A stretch of 54,843 bases of DNA, taken from Anaerolineales bacterium. GTDB taxonomy: Bacteria > Chloroflexota > Anaerolineae > Anaerolineales > Villigracilaceae. Under the pieces are notes generated by a model. It was not told the DNA's origin. It searched no databases and was given only the letters and a program-made list of their open reading frames with translations. The position numbers and the translations under genes were made by a program. This document shows positions 16,541 through 25,424 of the stretch, piece after piece. The stretch spans positions 1-54,843 of the forward strand of contig JADZCC010000008.1 of assembly GCA_020851785.1 (NCBI GenBank), written 5' to 3'. Numbering within the stretch: the stretch's first letter is position 1; every line of letters begins with the position of its first letter.

Positions 16541-18253
16541 ATGGAACAACGCACAAAAATCGGGTATTTGGTTGGCGGCGGGCTGAAGGAAAATTTTCAG
16601 GTGCGATTAACCGTCTCGTCGCAGGACATTCAAGAAGGCGCGTTCGTCGTCATTCAATCCGGCGCATGGCATTATTACGGCATCGTCACCGATATTCAAC
16701 TCGGCGCCACCGATCCGCGTTTTGCAGACGAACAAATGGATGGCCGTTTTCCTCCGCAAATCTCAAAGGCTTTGCACGGGCAAACGCTCTACGCCAATCT
16801 GGAGGTTCTGCCCAATTTAATGCTGGAAGTGGGCCCCGAACCTGGGACTCCAGAACAGCGAGAATGGCAAGGCAAAATTGACGCGGGATTAAAAGATAAG
16901 CCACGCGTTTTGCCGGTTAAGAACATTCCGCCGCATCACGCGCAAGTCTTTTTAGCCAACGAAGGCGATATTGAAGAAATCTTCGGCAAGGATGAAAAAG
17001 CCTTCTTTGAAATTGGGCGCACGCGCGAAGGCGATTCGCCCGTCCGCATAGATTTGAAGAAATTTGTGCAACGCTCTTCGGGAATCTTCGGGGCAACGGG
17101 GTCGGGAAAATCCTTCCTCACGCGCGTTACGCTCGCAGGCCTGATCCTCAAAACCGACGTTTCCCTGCTCGTCTTTGACATGCACAACGAATATGGCTAC
17201 ACCTACAACCCGCCCGAAGGCGGCGCGCCGGTGCCGGGCTTGAAAGACAAACTTGGGTCCAAAGTCCGCATCGTTGGGCTGGGGCGCGGGCAAGACGCCA
17301 TGTATCAGGGCCTGGCGCCGGATATCAACCTTGAAATTGCAATGAGCGATATTCACACCGGGGATATTGAAATCCTTGCGCGGGAACTCAACCTGCGCGA
17401 GACGACCGCCACCACCCTGGCCGCGCTGGCAAACCACTTTGGGGTGAATTGGTTCCGCGAGTTTATGAAACTTGAAAATTTGCCCAAGCAAAAAGATGAA
17501 GACGGCAAGGCGTTTTATCCCGAAGGCAGTTTGGAAGGCTGGGCGGAGAGCGCGGGCATTCACCTCGAAGCCGCAAAAGGCCTGCACTCGCGCTTAAGCA
17601 AGCGGGTTGCGGCTTTGCCATATCTCGTTGAGAAACCCGCCAATGACGGAGTTGGCCAAATTGTCAACGCCCTGCAAAGCGGACAAAGCGTGATCCTATC
17701 TTTTGGAAGGTACGACAAAGACCTCGATTATCTGCTGGTTTCCAACATCCTCACCCGCCGCATTCGAGAAGTTTGGGAGGAAAAGACCAACCAGTATCAC
17801 CGCACCAAAGACGCCTTGAGTTTGCCGCGTCCGCTGGTAATTGTGATTGAAGAAGCGCATAAACTACTCAACCGCGAAATGGCTTCGCAAACCACCTTCT
17901 CGACGATTGCCCGCGAACTCAGAAAGTATTACGTCACGCTGTTAATCATTGATCAACGCCCGTCGCAAATTTATGACGAGGTGATTTCGCAACTGGGCAC
18001 GCGCATTAGCGGCTGGCTCGGCGACGATAACGATATTCAATCTGTGTTGTCTGGTTTGTCGGGGCGGGATGCGCTGAAAGGCATGTTGGCGCGCTTGCAA
18101 GCCGGGCAGGAGGTTTTACTGCTGGGGCCGTGGGGCGTACCCATGCCCATCTCCGTGCGTTCGCGCCGGTACGACGAAACTTTTTGGAAGGAATTGCTCG
18201 GAAATAAGACAAAGAAGAGCGAAGCCCAAATCTTGAAGGAGTTGGGCGTTTAG
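16541..18253 (+). CDS. herA: HerA-like DNA translocase ATPase
   Basis: A 570-residue FtsK/HerA-type hexameric ATPase that pumps double-stranded DNA to NurA. It has an N-terminal HAS barrel (about 5-100), the Walker A GATGSGKS at 184-191, FDMHNEYGYTY after it, the Walker B LVIVIEEAH at 432-440, and the RecA-core sensor region IDQRPSQIYDEVISQLGTRI. AGGA precedes the ATG at a wide spacing. The 3' end converges on the zinc-ribbon gene with only 2 nt between stops. Confidence 0.93.
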   Translation: MEQRTKIGYLVGGGLKENFQVRLTVSSQDIQEGAFVVIQSGAWHYYGIVTDIQLGATDPRFADEQMDGRFPPQISKALHGQTLYANLEVLPNLMLEVGPEPGTPEQREWQGKIDAGLKDKPRVLPVKNIPPHHAQVFLANEGDIEEIFGKDEKAFFEIGRTREGDSPVRIDLKKFVQRSSGIFGATGSGKSFLTRVTLAGLILKTDVSLLVFDMHNEYGYTYNPPEGGAPVPGLKDKLGSKVRIVGLGRGQDAMYQGLAPDINLEIAMSDIHTGDIEILARELNLRETTATTLAALANHFGVNWFREFMKLENLPKQKDEDGKAFYPEGSLEGWAESAGIHLEAAKGLHSRLSKRVAALPYLVEKPANDGVGQIVNALQSGQSVILSFGRYDKDLDYLLVSNILTRRIREVWEEKTNQYHRTKDALSLPRPLVIVIEEAHKLLNREMASQTTFSTIARELRKYYVTLLIIDQRPSQIYDEVISQLGTRISGWLGDDNDIQSVLSGLSGRDALKGMLARLQAGQEVLLLGPWGVPMPISVRSRRYDETFWKELLGNKTKKSEAQILKELGV

Positions 18254-18255
18254 CG

Positions 18256-18636
18256 TTATTTGGTTTGTAAACTTGCGCCGCAATACGCGCAGGCCGCGTT
18301 TTTGACTTCGTACGCGCGAACGGGGCCGCCGCATTTCGGGCAATGTGTGGGTAATTCCGCTTCTTGCTGGGGCGGCTCGGCCGGAGACGGTTTGGGAGCG
18401 GCGGTCTGCCAAAGTTGTGGAGCAGGCTGAGGCGAAGTCTGCGGCGCAGGCTCCGCGGAGGGTTGGCGCTCTTCGCGGAAGATCGAGCCAAAGAGGAAGT
18501 AGATTCCGATCACAATGAAAATCGCGGGCCACCAATGGCCTTTAGAGAAAATCATCAGCAGGATGAAGACCCACAAGAAGCCAGGGAAAAAACCGCGAAC
18601 GCGTTTTGAGCGATGTCTAAATTTGTGTCTGCGCAT
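18256..18636 (-). CDS. Small membrane protein with a C-terminal zinc ribbon
   Basis: About 126 residues. A basic N-terminus (MRRHKFRHRSKRVRG) precedes two close membrane segments (about 16-52). A Pro/Ala/Gln-rich linker follows, then a C-terminal zinc ribbon with CPKCGGPVRAY and CAYCGASL. I chose ATG 18636 because AAAGGA lies about 8 nt upstream. It follows the OsmC gene by 61 nt on the same strand. The function is unknown; the ribbon may bind nucleic acid or protein at the inner face. Confidence 0.7.
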   Translation of the reverse strand: MRRHKFRHRSKRVRGFFPGFLWVFILLMIFSKGHWWPAIFIVIGIYFLFGSIFREERQPSAEPAPQTSPQPAPQLWQTAAPKPSPAEPPQQEAELPTHCPKCGGPVRAYEVKNAACAYCGASLQTK

Positions 18637-18697
18637 CTGGGATTCCTTTTTTTGAACTATCAAGGTCTACGGCAGGCGCGGCGCAGGGTTGCATTTT

Positions 18698-19102
18698 TCA
18701 GGCTTCGAGCGTTTCAAAGGTGTGCGTAATTTCCACCGCATCTTTGAGCGTGGCGTAGACCGAGCAATATTTTTCCTGACTGAGCAAAATGGCTTTTTCC
18801 AATTTGGCGGGGTCGAGCCCCGCGCCCACGGCTTGATAGTGAAGGCGAATGGCGCGGAACTTCCAGGGCGGGTCGTCGTCTTGCGTGGCTGACGCGGTGA
18901 CATTCAGTTGCAGAAGCGCCTGCTTTTGTTTGTTCAAAATTTCAACGACATCATGCGCGGAACAGCCGATTAAGGACATGGGCAATAAATCGGAAGCGCT
19001 GACGCCTTTGGGTTTCTTCATCACGATTTGCAGGTTGTCTTTATCTTTGAGGATGAAACTGGTTGCGGGCATCCACGCGAGTTGGACTTGTTTCGTGGCC
19101 AT
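18698..19102 (-). CDS. OsmC/Ohr-family protein
   Basis: A 134-residue OsmC-fold protein of the YhfA-like branch. The two reactive cysteines expected for peroxiredoxin-like activity are present: Cys47 in PMSLIGCSAHDVVEIL and Cys113 in EKYCSVYATLKD. AGGAG lies 7 nt before the ATG. It begins 9 nt after the stop of the GHKL ATPase gene, so it is in the same operon. A role in organic hydroperoxide removal is known for the family but not shown for this branch. Confidence 0.88.
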   Translation of the reverse strand: MATKQVQLAWMPATSFILKDKDNLQIVMKKPKGVSASDLLPMSLIGCSAHDVVEILNKQKQALLQLNVTASATQDDDPPWKFRAIRLHYQAVGAGLDPAKLEKAILLSQEKYCSVYATLKDAVEITHTFETLEA

Positions 19103-19111
19103 AATGCGCTC

Positions 19112-20980
19112 CTATTCTTTGACGACAATATAGGCATGAATTAAATGGGCATAGCGGTTTTGCAGGCGGATGAAGTGATTCTGAATCGCATCCGCTTCCG
19201 AACCTTCAAGGACTAAAAAGCGGCCCTTCTCCACGCCTTCGCGGGCAATTTCGCGGCAGACCGCCTCGGTGATTAACTCCGCCAGCAAGACCTGACCCTG
19301 AACGGTGGTGTCGAGCCGGTTATTTTCATCCAGATACAGTTTAACCGAAGGCGCGCCGGTGGCGATGACAATGTTGGAGTTGACGCGGTCAAAATACACA
19401 CGCTGACGCGAATCCATGCGTTCGTCAAAGTGAATATCGTTGAACAAAGCGCTTTTACTTTTGACGGGCGCTTCGGGCAGGACTTCCTTTTTAGAATGAA
19501 CCTGCACGAGGGCCTGGGCGTGTAAATGCGCCAGCGTGGCGGTAATCGTCGCTTCGCCGCCCACTTGATGGCCCTCCAAGCGAACGCGCGCCTCCCCCAC
19601 CGTCGCATCGTTTGGATGCGGTTGCAATAGCGCCTGTGGAGTTAATACGATCACTTCGGCGTTATTTGAAGCGATGCTCACCGTGCGTTCTGCTTTGGAT
19701 TTGCCCAAAATTCTGGCGCGTAAAAGCATCGTCAGCGTGCGACCGGTTTGCACGTAGGCGCGTTCAGGGAAGAAAGCCATCCCTGATTCGGGCAGGTGAA
19801 TTTTACGTTTCTCGCGCGGGTTGGTCAGCTCGGTTACGGCGATATTGTTCAATTCGTGCAGGGCGCGTTGAATCTTCTGGCGCAGTTGTTTATCCAGCCG
19901 CGTTTTTTCTTCGCGCAAGGCGTGACGACGCTCTTTTTGAATGAGCGGTTCCAACTTTTCTTCCACGGCCAGTTTCAAGGCTTTGGCAAAGGGATGCGTC
20001 CAATTAATGCCGTCGCGCGTGGCAGTCAGCACGGGTTCGTCGTTCTTCAACAATTCATGCAAATAGTCGCATTGCAAACTGCCGTAAAAATAAGCGGCAT
20101 ACGGATCGTTTTCATACTTTAGCATGGTCAGGGAAATTACGGTGGCTTTGCTAATCACCAGCAGGCCGCCGTCGGCGTAATCGCCTTCTTCGCCGCGCGT
20201 GGAAAGTTGAATGCCGGAGCGATAGACGTCCAATTTGGCGTGCGCCGGATAGCCGGGAATCTTAATCCGCTCGCTGAGGATTTTCTCGCCTTTGGGCGAC
20301 TTATACGCCAGCGTATGTTCCTGACGCACGCTTCCATCCGTCGCCAGTTCACGCAAAATAATTTTCCGCTTGGGGTTGCTCATAATTGGGCGCAATTCAA
20401 AATGCCGTTGCAAATAATTGCGGAAATTATCAAACTGCGGCATCTTCACGTCGTCCCGCGAGAGAATCATTTCAAGGATGGTGCCGTTGCCTTCCGGGAC
20501 TTCGTATTTTCTACGCAACTCCGCAGTGGCTTTCATGGGGCGTTCCAAATTAAACGTAGGAATGCCTTGCTTAATCAGCAAGGAACACGCATATAAATTC
20601 CCGCCCTTGAACGAATGAATCGAACCATGTCCCAACCCAAAGATGGCATCCTTCAGGCCGCGCCCCCACATGCCGCGCACATGCTGATCCTCTTTAATGC
20701 CGCTGGTCGCTTCGCCATACGTGCCCACCACTTTATCCATCCGCGCATCATTCATCCCTTCGGCATGATCGCGCACGCGAATGACCGAGTTCTTGTGCTT
20801 TCTAAGCGCTTCAATAATGATCTCGCCGCCCACCAGCCAGCCCGCCTGTTCCAAACGCGAATAACTGTCATTACAATTTGTAATCACTTCCACCAAGGCG
20901 CGAAACACGTCTTTCCGAATCGCCTGATCCGCCTGTTGCAACGCTACGCGGTCGGCATACTGTAACTTTCTGCTACTCAC
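19112..20980 (-). CDS. GHKL (MORC/HSP90/MutL-type) ATPase of unknown function
   Basis: A 622-residue protein with a complete N-terminal GHKL ATP-binding fold: the N box EVITNCNDSY (Glu31, Asn35), the G1 box VRDHAEGM (Asp71-Gly75) and the G2 lid GMWGRGLKDAIFGLGHG (103-119). Residues 200-300 look like the S5/transducer domain seen in gyrase B and MORC proteins. A charged helical region (about 345-385) follows, then a beta-rich stretch and a C-terminal region with VYFDRVNSNIVIATGAPSVKLYLDEN. It starts with GTG behind GAGAGG, 13 nt after the winged-helix-like gene. It is not HtpG, because the downstream HSP90 domains are absent. It could be a MORC-like DNA-clamping ATPase. Confidence 0.8.
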   Translation of the reverse strand: MSSRKLQYADRVALQQADQAIRKDVFRALVEVITNCNDSYSRLEQAGWLVGGEIIIEALRKHKNSVIRVRDHAEGMNDARMDKVVGTYGEATSGIKEDQHVRGMWGRGLKDAIFGLGHGSIHSFKGGNLYACSLLIKQGIPTFNLERPMKATAELRRKYEVPEGNGTILEMILSRDDVKMPQFDNFRNYLQRHFELRPIMSNPKRKIILRELATDGSVRQEHTLAYKSPKGEKILSERIKIPGYPAHAKLDVYRSGIQLSTRGEEGDYADGGLLVISKATVISLTMLKYENDPYAAYFYGSLQCDYLHELLKNDEPVLTATRDGINWTHPFAKALKLAVEEKLEPLIQKERRHALREEKTRLDKQLRQKIQRALHELNNIAVTELTNPREKRKIHLPESGMAFFPERAYVQTGRTLTMLLRARILGKSKAERTVSIASNNAEVIVLTPQALLQPHPNDATVGEARVRLEGHQVGGEATITATLAHLHAQALVQVHSKKEVLPEAPVKSKSALFNDIHFDERMDSRQRVYFDRVNSNIVIATGAPSVKLYLDENNRLDTTVQGQVLLAELITEAVCREIAREGVEKGRFLVLEGSEADAIQNHFIRLQNRYAHLIHAYIVVKE

Positions 20981-20993
20981 AATCCAATACCTC

Positions 20994-22022
20994 TCATCTT
21001 AACTTCGCTGGTTTCTTACTCGTCGGCTTAAGCAATTTTGCAAAGTGCGTTTCGCAAAAATCAAGGAAGGCGCTTAAATCATTTCGCTCGTGCAGGGCCG
21101 CCGAATGTTTAAACAAAGCCAAATTCCGCGCCAACGTTTCCGGCGTGGATTCCATCGTGGCAAACAACATATTTCTAAAATCAAAATCGGCGATCTTTGC
21201 GCGCGCGCCGTGCTGGCGAAACTGTTTATACGCATCGGCCCGTTCCAATGCACGCACAATCTTTTCCGCTTTGGCGCGTTCTTCTTTGGAAACATGCGGC
21301 GCGATTATTTTCGGCGGCAGGGTCTGCGACTTGACGGGCTTCGCCTCTCGCTTAACTGGAAGCGGGAGCGCCATCTGAGCAGGTTCCACGCTGGAAGCTT
21401 TCCGCTTCGCCTTTACGGGCGCAGTCTTGACCACGATCTGCGGCTCGGGCTTCTTCTCAACGACTGTCTGCGGTTTGATCGGACGCTTCACAACCTGCGG
21501 CGCAACCACTTTAGCGGGTTCTTTCTGCAAAGCTGATTTTACAGCGGCGCGCTTAATCGTCGCCGCTGGAGCAATTTTCCGCGGGGCTTTTTGCGCGGCT
21601 GGTTTCGGAGTTTGCAACGCGGGCTTGACTTTAATCCGGACGGGCGTTTTCTTCCTAGCCGGTTTCGTCACCCCCAAATTCAGCGCCGTCCGTTCCGCCA
21701 GCCGATGCGCCTTAAACTTCAGTTCAAAGCCTTCCACGGCGTTCCCCTTAAGCAAACCCTTCTCGCGGCAATCTGCCAGGCGCCGTAAGACCAGCGCCGA
21801 ATCTGGCCAGCGTGGATAATGCTTCAGCGAAAAACTCTGCGGAAACAAACGAAAACAGGCCGAGATGATTTCCTCCGGCACGGCTGAAACTCCATGCTTT
21901 TGCAAAACGTAAATTGCAACCAGCGTCAGCGTTTGCGCTGTGGTTTCCGCATAAACGCCCGCCTCGATTTTCGGAACGTGCTTTTTCTTCAGTTTTTTAT
22001 GGACTGTGGTTACAGAAGCCAT
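20994..22022 (-). CDS. Lys/Ala/Pro-rich protein with an N-terminal winged-helix-like domain
   Basis: A 342-residue protein without a family I recognise. Residues about 28-105 (LVAIYVLQKHGVSAVPEEIISACFRLFPQ... SALVLRRLADCREKGLLKG) look like a helical winged-helix unit. Residues about 115-250 are a disordered linker, strongly biased to Lys, Ala, Pro and Val and reminiscent of histone-H1-like tails. A compact helical C-terminus (about 255-330) includes FRNMLFATMESTPETLARNLALF. It is the first gene of the operon encoding the GHKL ATPase, so I infer a DNA-binding partner that delivers or regulates that ATPase. Confidence 0.65.
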   Translation of the reverse strand: MASVTTVHKKLKKKHVPKIEAGVYAETTAQTLTLVAIYVLQKHGVSAVPEEIISACFRLFPQSFSLKHYPRWPDSALVLRRLADCREKGLLKGNAVEGFELKFKAHRLAERTALNLGVTKPARKKTPVRIKVKPALQTPKPAAQKAPRKIAPAATIKRAAVKSALQKEPAKVVAPQVVKRPIKPQTVVEKKPEPQIVVKTAPVKAKRKASSVEPAQMALPLPVKREAKPVKSQTLPPKIIAPHVSKEERAKAEKIVRALERADAYKQFRQHGARAKIADFDFRNMLFATMESTPETLARNLALFKHSAALHERNDLSAFLDFCETHFAKLLKPTSKKPAKLR

Positions 22023-22113
22023 GCTAATTTGATTTCGCCTTTACCTGTTTGGATCGCGCATCCCTATTTTAACGCCCAAACGCCCCGCCGAATATACTAC
22101 AGAATTCCGGCGC

Positions 22114-22398
22114 TTATCGCGCCTGCCCACGAACTTGAAAGTTCAATTGATCCACCAGGGTTTGTATCGCCTCAGGCGCCAGCGGAGATTGATCCGCCTG
22201 GCGAAAGACAACCGTCAAAATAAACGGTCCCGAATTTTCCGCGTCCAACGCCCACGCGCCGGTCAACAACACGCCCCGACGGCCTAAAACCGTTACGCCA
22301 TGCTGGTCATATTCCGCGAGCCGCAAAGCCTGCTCGCGCGAACAGATGGCAATCGCTTGATCCGGCTGAATTTGGTTAAAAGTCGGCGCGCGTTTCAT
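22114..22398 (-). CDS. Small protein of unknown function
   Basis: A 94-residue protein that I do not recognise. It begins MKRAPTFNQIQPDQAIAICSREQALRLAEYDQHGVTVLGRRGVLLTGAW and continues with a beta-rich FILTVVFRQADQ and a helical end. It has no signal peptide or membrane segment. It starts 3 nt after the stop of the acyltransferase gene on the same strand, so it is almost certainly co-transcribed with the two acyltransferases. Confidence 0.6.
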   Translation of the reverse strand: MKRAPTFNQIQPDQAIAICSREQALRLAEYDQHGVTVLGRRGVLLTGAWALDAENSGPFILTVVFRQADQSPLAPEAIQTLVDQLNFQVRGQAR

Positions 22399-22401
22399 CT
22401 T

Positions 22402-23061
22402 CTATCCCAGCAATTCTTTCAAGCGTGGATGCTCGGCGTACACGCCTCGATATTTTTCCGGCAAAAGCGCCGCGATCTGACACATAATTTCATCCGTCGC
22501 TGTGTGCATGGCTTCTTCACGGCCCACTCCCTGCGGAATTTCGACCCTGAACGGCTTGCCCGCCACAATCTTGATTTTTGATTTACGGAACTTCTTGAGA
22601 TTTTCAAGGATTAGTCGGTCTTCTGTGCCGGTGAGCGCCACCGGCAAAACCGGATAGCCGCTCTTTGCCGCCAAAAACGCCGCACCCATTTTTCCGGGCT
22701 GGAGCGCTTCCGTTTTAGAGCGCGTGCCTTCGGGGGCAATCACCATCAGGCCGCCTCTTTTCATCCGCGTTAAAAGTTCGCGTAACGCGGCAAAATCCAC
22801 CTCAAAGCGATTCAACCAGACGACATCCATCGCCCGCCCGATCAGCCCAAAGAATGGATGGCTTTTATATTTTTCCGCCACGGCCATGATGATATCTTCG
22901 CGATCTACAACGCAGAACAAGGCGGCGGTGTCCAGTCGTCCCAAATGATTTGCGGCCGCCAGCAGGTTTCCTGCTGGCAGGTTTTCGCGGCCTTCCACTT
23001 CAATGTCTGCGATCAGCTTCATCACAAAACGTATAATCGAACGCAAGGTTTTATAGTTCAT
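22402..23061 (-). CDS. 1-acyl-sn-glycerol-3-phosphate acyltransferase (PlsC family), copy 2
   Basis: A 219-residue PlsC-type acyltransferase, expected to add the second acyl chain in phosphatidic acid synthesis at the membrane. The catalytic HxxxxD motif is NHLGRLD (His39, Asp44), and the glycerophosphate-binding motif is APEGTRS near 113. It overlaps the preceding paralogue by 11 nt, its ATG sitting inside that gene's last codons. It is clearly homologous along its length to that paralogue, for example EDRLILENLKKFRKSKIKIVAGK against EDRILLSNLKRFRKTRIKLVGGK, so this is a tandem duplication. Confidence 0.9.
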   Translation of the reverse strand: MNYKTLRSIIRFVMKLIADIEVEGRENLPAGNLLAAANHLGRLDTAALFCVVDREDIIMAVAEKYKSHPFFGLIGRAMDVVWLNRFEVDFAALRELLTRMKRGGLMVIAPEGTRSKTEALQPGKMGAAFLAAKSGYPVLPVALTGTEDRLILENLKKFRKSKIKIVAGKPFRVEIPQGVGREEAMHTATDEIMCQIAALLPEKYRGVYAEHPRLKELLG

Positions 23062-23725
23062 CAGACTCTTTCAACAATTCCCGCAGGCGCGGGTGATTCG
23101 CATAATATCCGCGATTGTGTTCGGGAAGCATGACCGCCACGCGACACATAATTTCATCCGTATAATTTTTGAGCGTCTCCTCGCGTTTCTCGCGCGGAAT
23201 GGGCGGAAGCGTAAAGGCCTTGCCGCCCACCAATTTGATTCGCGTTTTACGAAAACGTTTTAAGTTGGAAAGTAAAATTCGATCTTCCGTGCCGATGATA
23301 GCCACTGGCACAATTGGAAACCCCGCCTTCACCGCCAGGTAAGTAACGCCGGGTTTGCCCTCCGCCATTTGCTCATCGCGCGCGCGCGTTCCCTCCGGCG
23401 CAATCACCAGCGTCTGCCCAGCTTCCATCCGCCGAATGACTTCGCGCAGGGCTTTCAGATCTGCATTGTAGCGATCCACAAACACAAAGTTGAAGTAGGA
23501 ACCGATCCAGCGCCACAGCGGATTTTTCTGCCATTTCTCCGCCACCAAAATAAATAAATCATAGCGATCCAAAGCGTATAACGCCAAAGGCACGTCTAAA
23601 AAGCCGAGGTGATTGGTGGCGATCACAAAGCCGCCCTGCTGTGGCAAATTCTCATAGCCGTCCCGCTCCACCACTGCAATCAAATTAATCAGCGTACGAA
23701 TTAACCACAATAAAAACTTTTTCAT
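23051..23725 (-). CDS. 1-acyl-sn-glycerol-3-phosphate acyltransferase (PlsC family), copy 1
   Basis: A 224-residue PlsC-type acyltransferase with NHLGFLD (His39, Asp44) and APEGTRA. ATG 23725 was chosen because GGGGAG stands 6 nt upstream and the membrane-associated helix MKKFLLWLIRTLINLI begins there. A TAGAAT box (23741-23746) lies just upstream. It is the first gene of a three-gene operon with the second paralogue and the 94-residue protein. Two diverged copies may differ in acyl-chain preference or use other acceptors. Confidence 0.9.
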   Translation of the reverse strand: MKKFLLWLIRTLINLIAVVERDGYENLPQQGGFVIATNHLGFLDVPLALYALDRYDLFILVAEKWQKNPLWRWIGSYFNFVFVDRYNADLKALREVIRRMEAGQTLVIAPEGTRARDEQMAEGKPGVTYLAVKAGFPIVPVAIIGTEDRILLSNLKRFRKTRIKLVGGKAFTLPPIPREKREETLKNYTDEIMCRVAVMLPEHNRGYYANHPRLRELLKESDEL

Positions 23726-23770
23726 CAAATCTCCCCGCAAATTCTATATGAAGAGACGCTTTAACGCAAC

Positions 23771-23806
23771 AAAAAAAAAGGATGTCTGCAACAACATCCT
23801 TTTTGC
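23771..23806. terminator. Intrinsic terminator downstream of the PilZ gene
   Basis: AAGGATGT (23778-23785) pairs with ACATCCTT (23794-23801), with an 8-nt loop. The minus strand ends in a long T-run, so it terminates the PilZ transcript. Confidence 0.85.
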
Positions 23807-23815
23807 GGCGTAGCC

Positions 23816-24217
23816 CTAATTCAAAAGATAATCGGGGCGGCCCCTAACCAAGTCGTTTACTTTTGAGCCATAGCTGTAAAACATCTGCACAAAAATATCG
23901 TGATCTTTGGGCGTAATCTCCATGAGGCGAAAGCCAACGTTATAGCAATTCGGTTCATAGCGATCCACCTCGCACCAAATGCTTTGCGCGGTGAAGATAA
24001 TGTGCTCTTTATTGGAAATTTCGTTGGTATGCTCAATCCGCAGGCGGACATTTAAATGGAGCGGGAGTGGTCGCTTGCTCTCCAGTTTAAACCCGCCCAC
24101 GCTAATATCCGAAAGCGTGCCTAAAGTCTTTCCCGTCCGCTCGTCCAAAACGCTCATATATAATGAGAAGTCGCGGCGTTTAACGCGTCGTCTTTCTTCC
24201 ACTTTTGCTCCTTGCAT
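23816..24217 (-). CDS. PilZ-domain protein, predicted c-di-GMP receptor
   Basis: A 133-residue single-domain PilZ protein. Both c-di-GMP-binding elements are visible: the arginine motif RRRVKRRDF near residues 9-17 and DISVGGFKLES near 39-49. I chose ATG 24217 because the domain begins there; a longer in-frame extension has an unusual basic composition and runs into the thiolase end. A TATACT box lies about 20 nt upstream. It stands alone, so its target is unknown. Confidence 0.85.
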   Translation of the reverse strand: MQGAKVEERRRVKRRDFSLYMSVLDERTGKTLGTLSDISVGGFKLESKRPLPLHLNVRLRIEHTNEISNKEHIIFTAQSIWCEVDRYEPNCYNVGFRLMEITPKDHDIFVQMFYSYGSKVNDLVRGRPDYLLN

Positions 24218-24272
24218 TTTTGTTAGGTTTTCTGTAAGTATAAAGCAAAAGGAACGCCGCCGCAAATGCCTC

Positions 24273-25424
24273 TTAGGGGGCGCTTTTGAGGATGTGCGTA
24301 AAAATCGTCGCGCCTGAGCCGCCAATGTTTTGAGTCATGCCAACTCTCGCGCCGTCCACTTGCGTCGCTCCGCATTCTCCGCGCAACTGCTGAACGACCT
24401 CCACAATTTGATAGAGGCCCGTCGCCCCAACAGGATGCCCGCGAGCCTTCAGCCCGCCGCGCGTACAAACGGGCACACGGCCCTGTGGGCGGATCTCGTT
24501 TTCGAGGCCGAGTCTTACGCCCTGGCCTTTTTCTGCAAAGCCGCTGGCTTCCAAAGAAAGCGCGGCCATAATTGAAAAAGCATCATGCAATTCAAATAAG
24601 TCAATTTCGTTAGGCGTCACCCGCGCCATTTGATAAGCGCGTCGGGAAGATTCATACGCCGCCTGCAAAAACAAGGGTTCTTTGCGCGAATGGACGGCAA
24701 TCGTATCCGTGGCCGCCGCCGAAGCCGAAACGATCACTTTTGGCTGGCGTAGAATTTTTTCAGCAGGCACGATCACAACCGCCGCCGCCCCATCGCCAGT
24801 TGGCGAAGCGTCCAACAAATTAATCGGCGTGGAGACCATCGAAGATTTCTCAAACTTTTCAACACTGATTTTTTCATGTAAACGCGCATACGGATTATGG
24901 AGCGCGTTTGCGTGCGCGTTGATGGAGAAAGGCGCAAAGTCTTCATGCTTCCAGCCGTATTCATACATATAGCGCCGCATGATCAGGGCGTTGATGCCGA
25001 CAAACGAAATCCCCTGCTCCACTTCATAATCGGCGTCGGCGGCGGTGGCCAACGAGGCGGTCACGTCGCGCCCGGCTTTGTCCGTCATCTTTTCGACTCC
25101 AACTACCAGCGCAGAATCAGTTTGGCCGGAGGCAACCGCCATCAGCGCGGAACGAAATGCCGCCGCGCCCGAGGCGCAAGCCGCTTCCACTTTAACCGCT
25201 TCCTGTTTCCAAAGCCCAATCCAATCGCTAAAAAAAGCGCCCAGTTGATTTTGCCCGCTGAGGATGGGGGCCAGCATGTTGCCAACGTACAATGAATCCA
25301 CTTTTTCAATGCCCGCGTCTTGCAGGGCGGCAAAGGCGGCCGCGCCGCCAATTTCCCGCAGGGATTGCTCCCAATGTTCGTCAATTTTCGTCTGACCAAT
25401 TCCTAAGATTGCCACTTCGCGCAT
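24273..25424 (-). CDS. Thiolase-family acyl-CoA acetyltransferase (archaeal/SCP-x-like branch)
   Basis: A 383-residue thiolase. The nucleophile is Cys83 in EAACASGAAAF. The His motifs are LFELHDAFSIMA and GGLKARGHPVGATG, and the end motif is NIGGSGAT in place of the classical CxG. This pattern belongs to the archaeal-type acetoacetyl-CoA thiolases and SCP-x-like thiolases rather than the FadA group. Those enzymes usually work with a DUF35 protein and HMG-CoA synthase, and neither is encoded beside it. GGCGGAG precedes the ATG. Confidence 0.88.
   Translation of the reverse strand: MREVAILGIGQTKIDEHWEQSLREIGGAAAFAALQDAGIEKVDSLYVGNMLAPILSGQNQLGAFFSDWIGLWKQEAVKVEAACASGAAAFRSALMAVASGQTDSALVVGVEKMTDKAGRDVTASLATAADADYEVEQGISFVGINALIMRRYMYEYGWKHEDFAPFSINAHANALHNPYARLHEKISVEKFEKSSMVSTPINLLDASPTGDGAAAVVIVPAEKILRQPKVIVSASAAATDTIAVHSRKEPLFLQAAYESSRRAYQMARVTPNEIDLFELHDAFSIMAALSLEASGFAEKGQGVRLGLENEIRPQGRVPVCTRGGLKARGHPVGATGLYQIVEVVQQLRGECGATQVDGARVGMTQNIGGSGATIFTHILKSAP

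Noticed and set aside
19112..20980. The GHKL ATPase as the chaperone HtpG (HSP90).
   Set aside because: Only the N-terminal ATP site is shared. The middle and C-terminal regions do not show HtpG motifs, and the G2 box context fits MORC/MutL-like proteins better.
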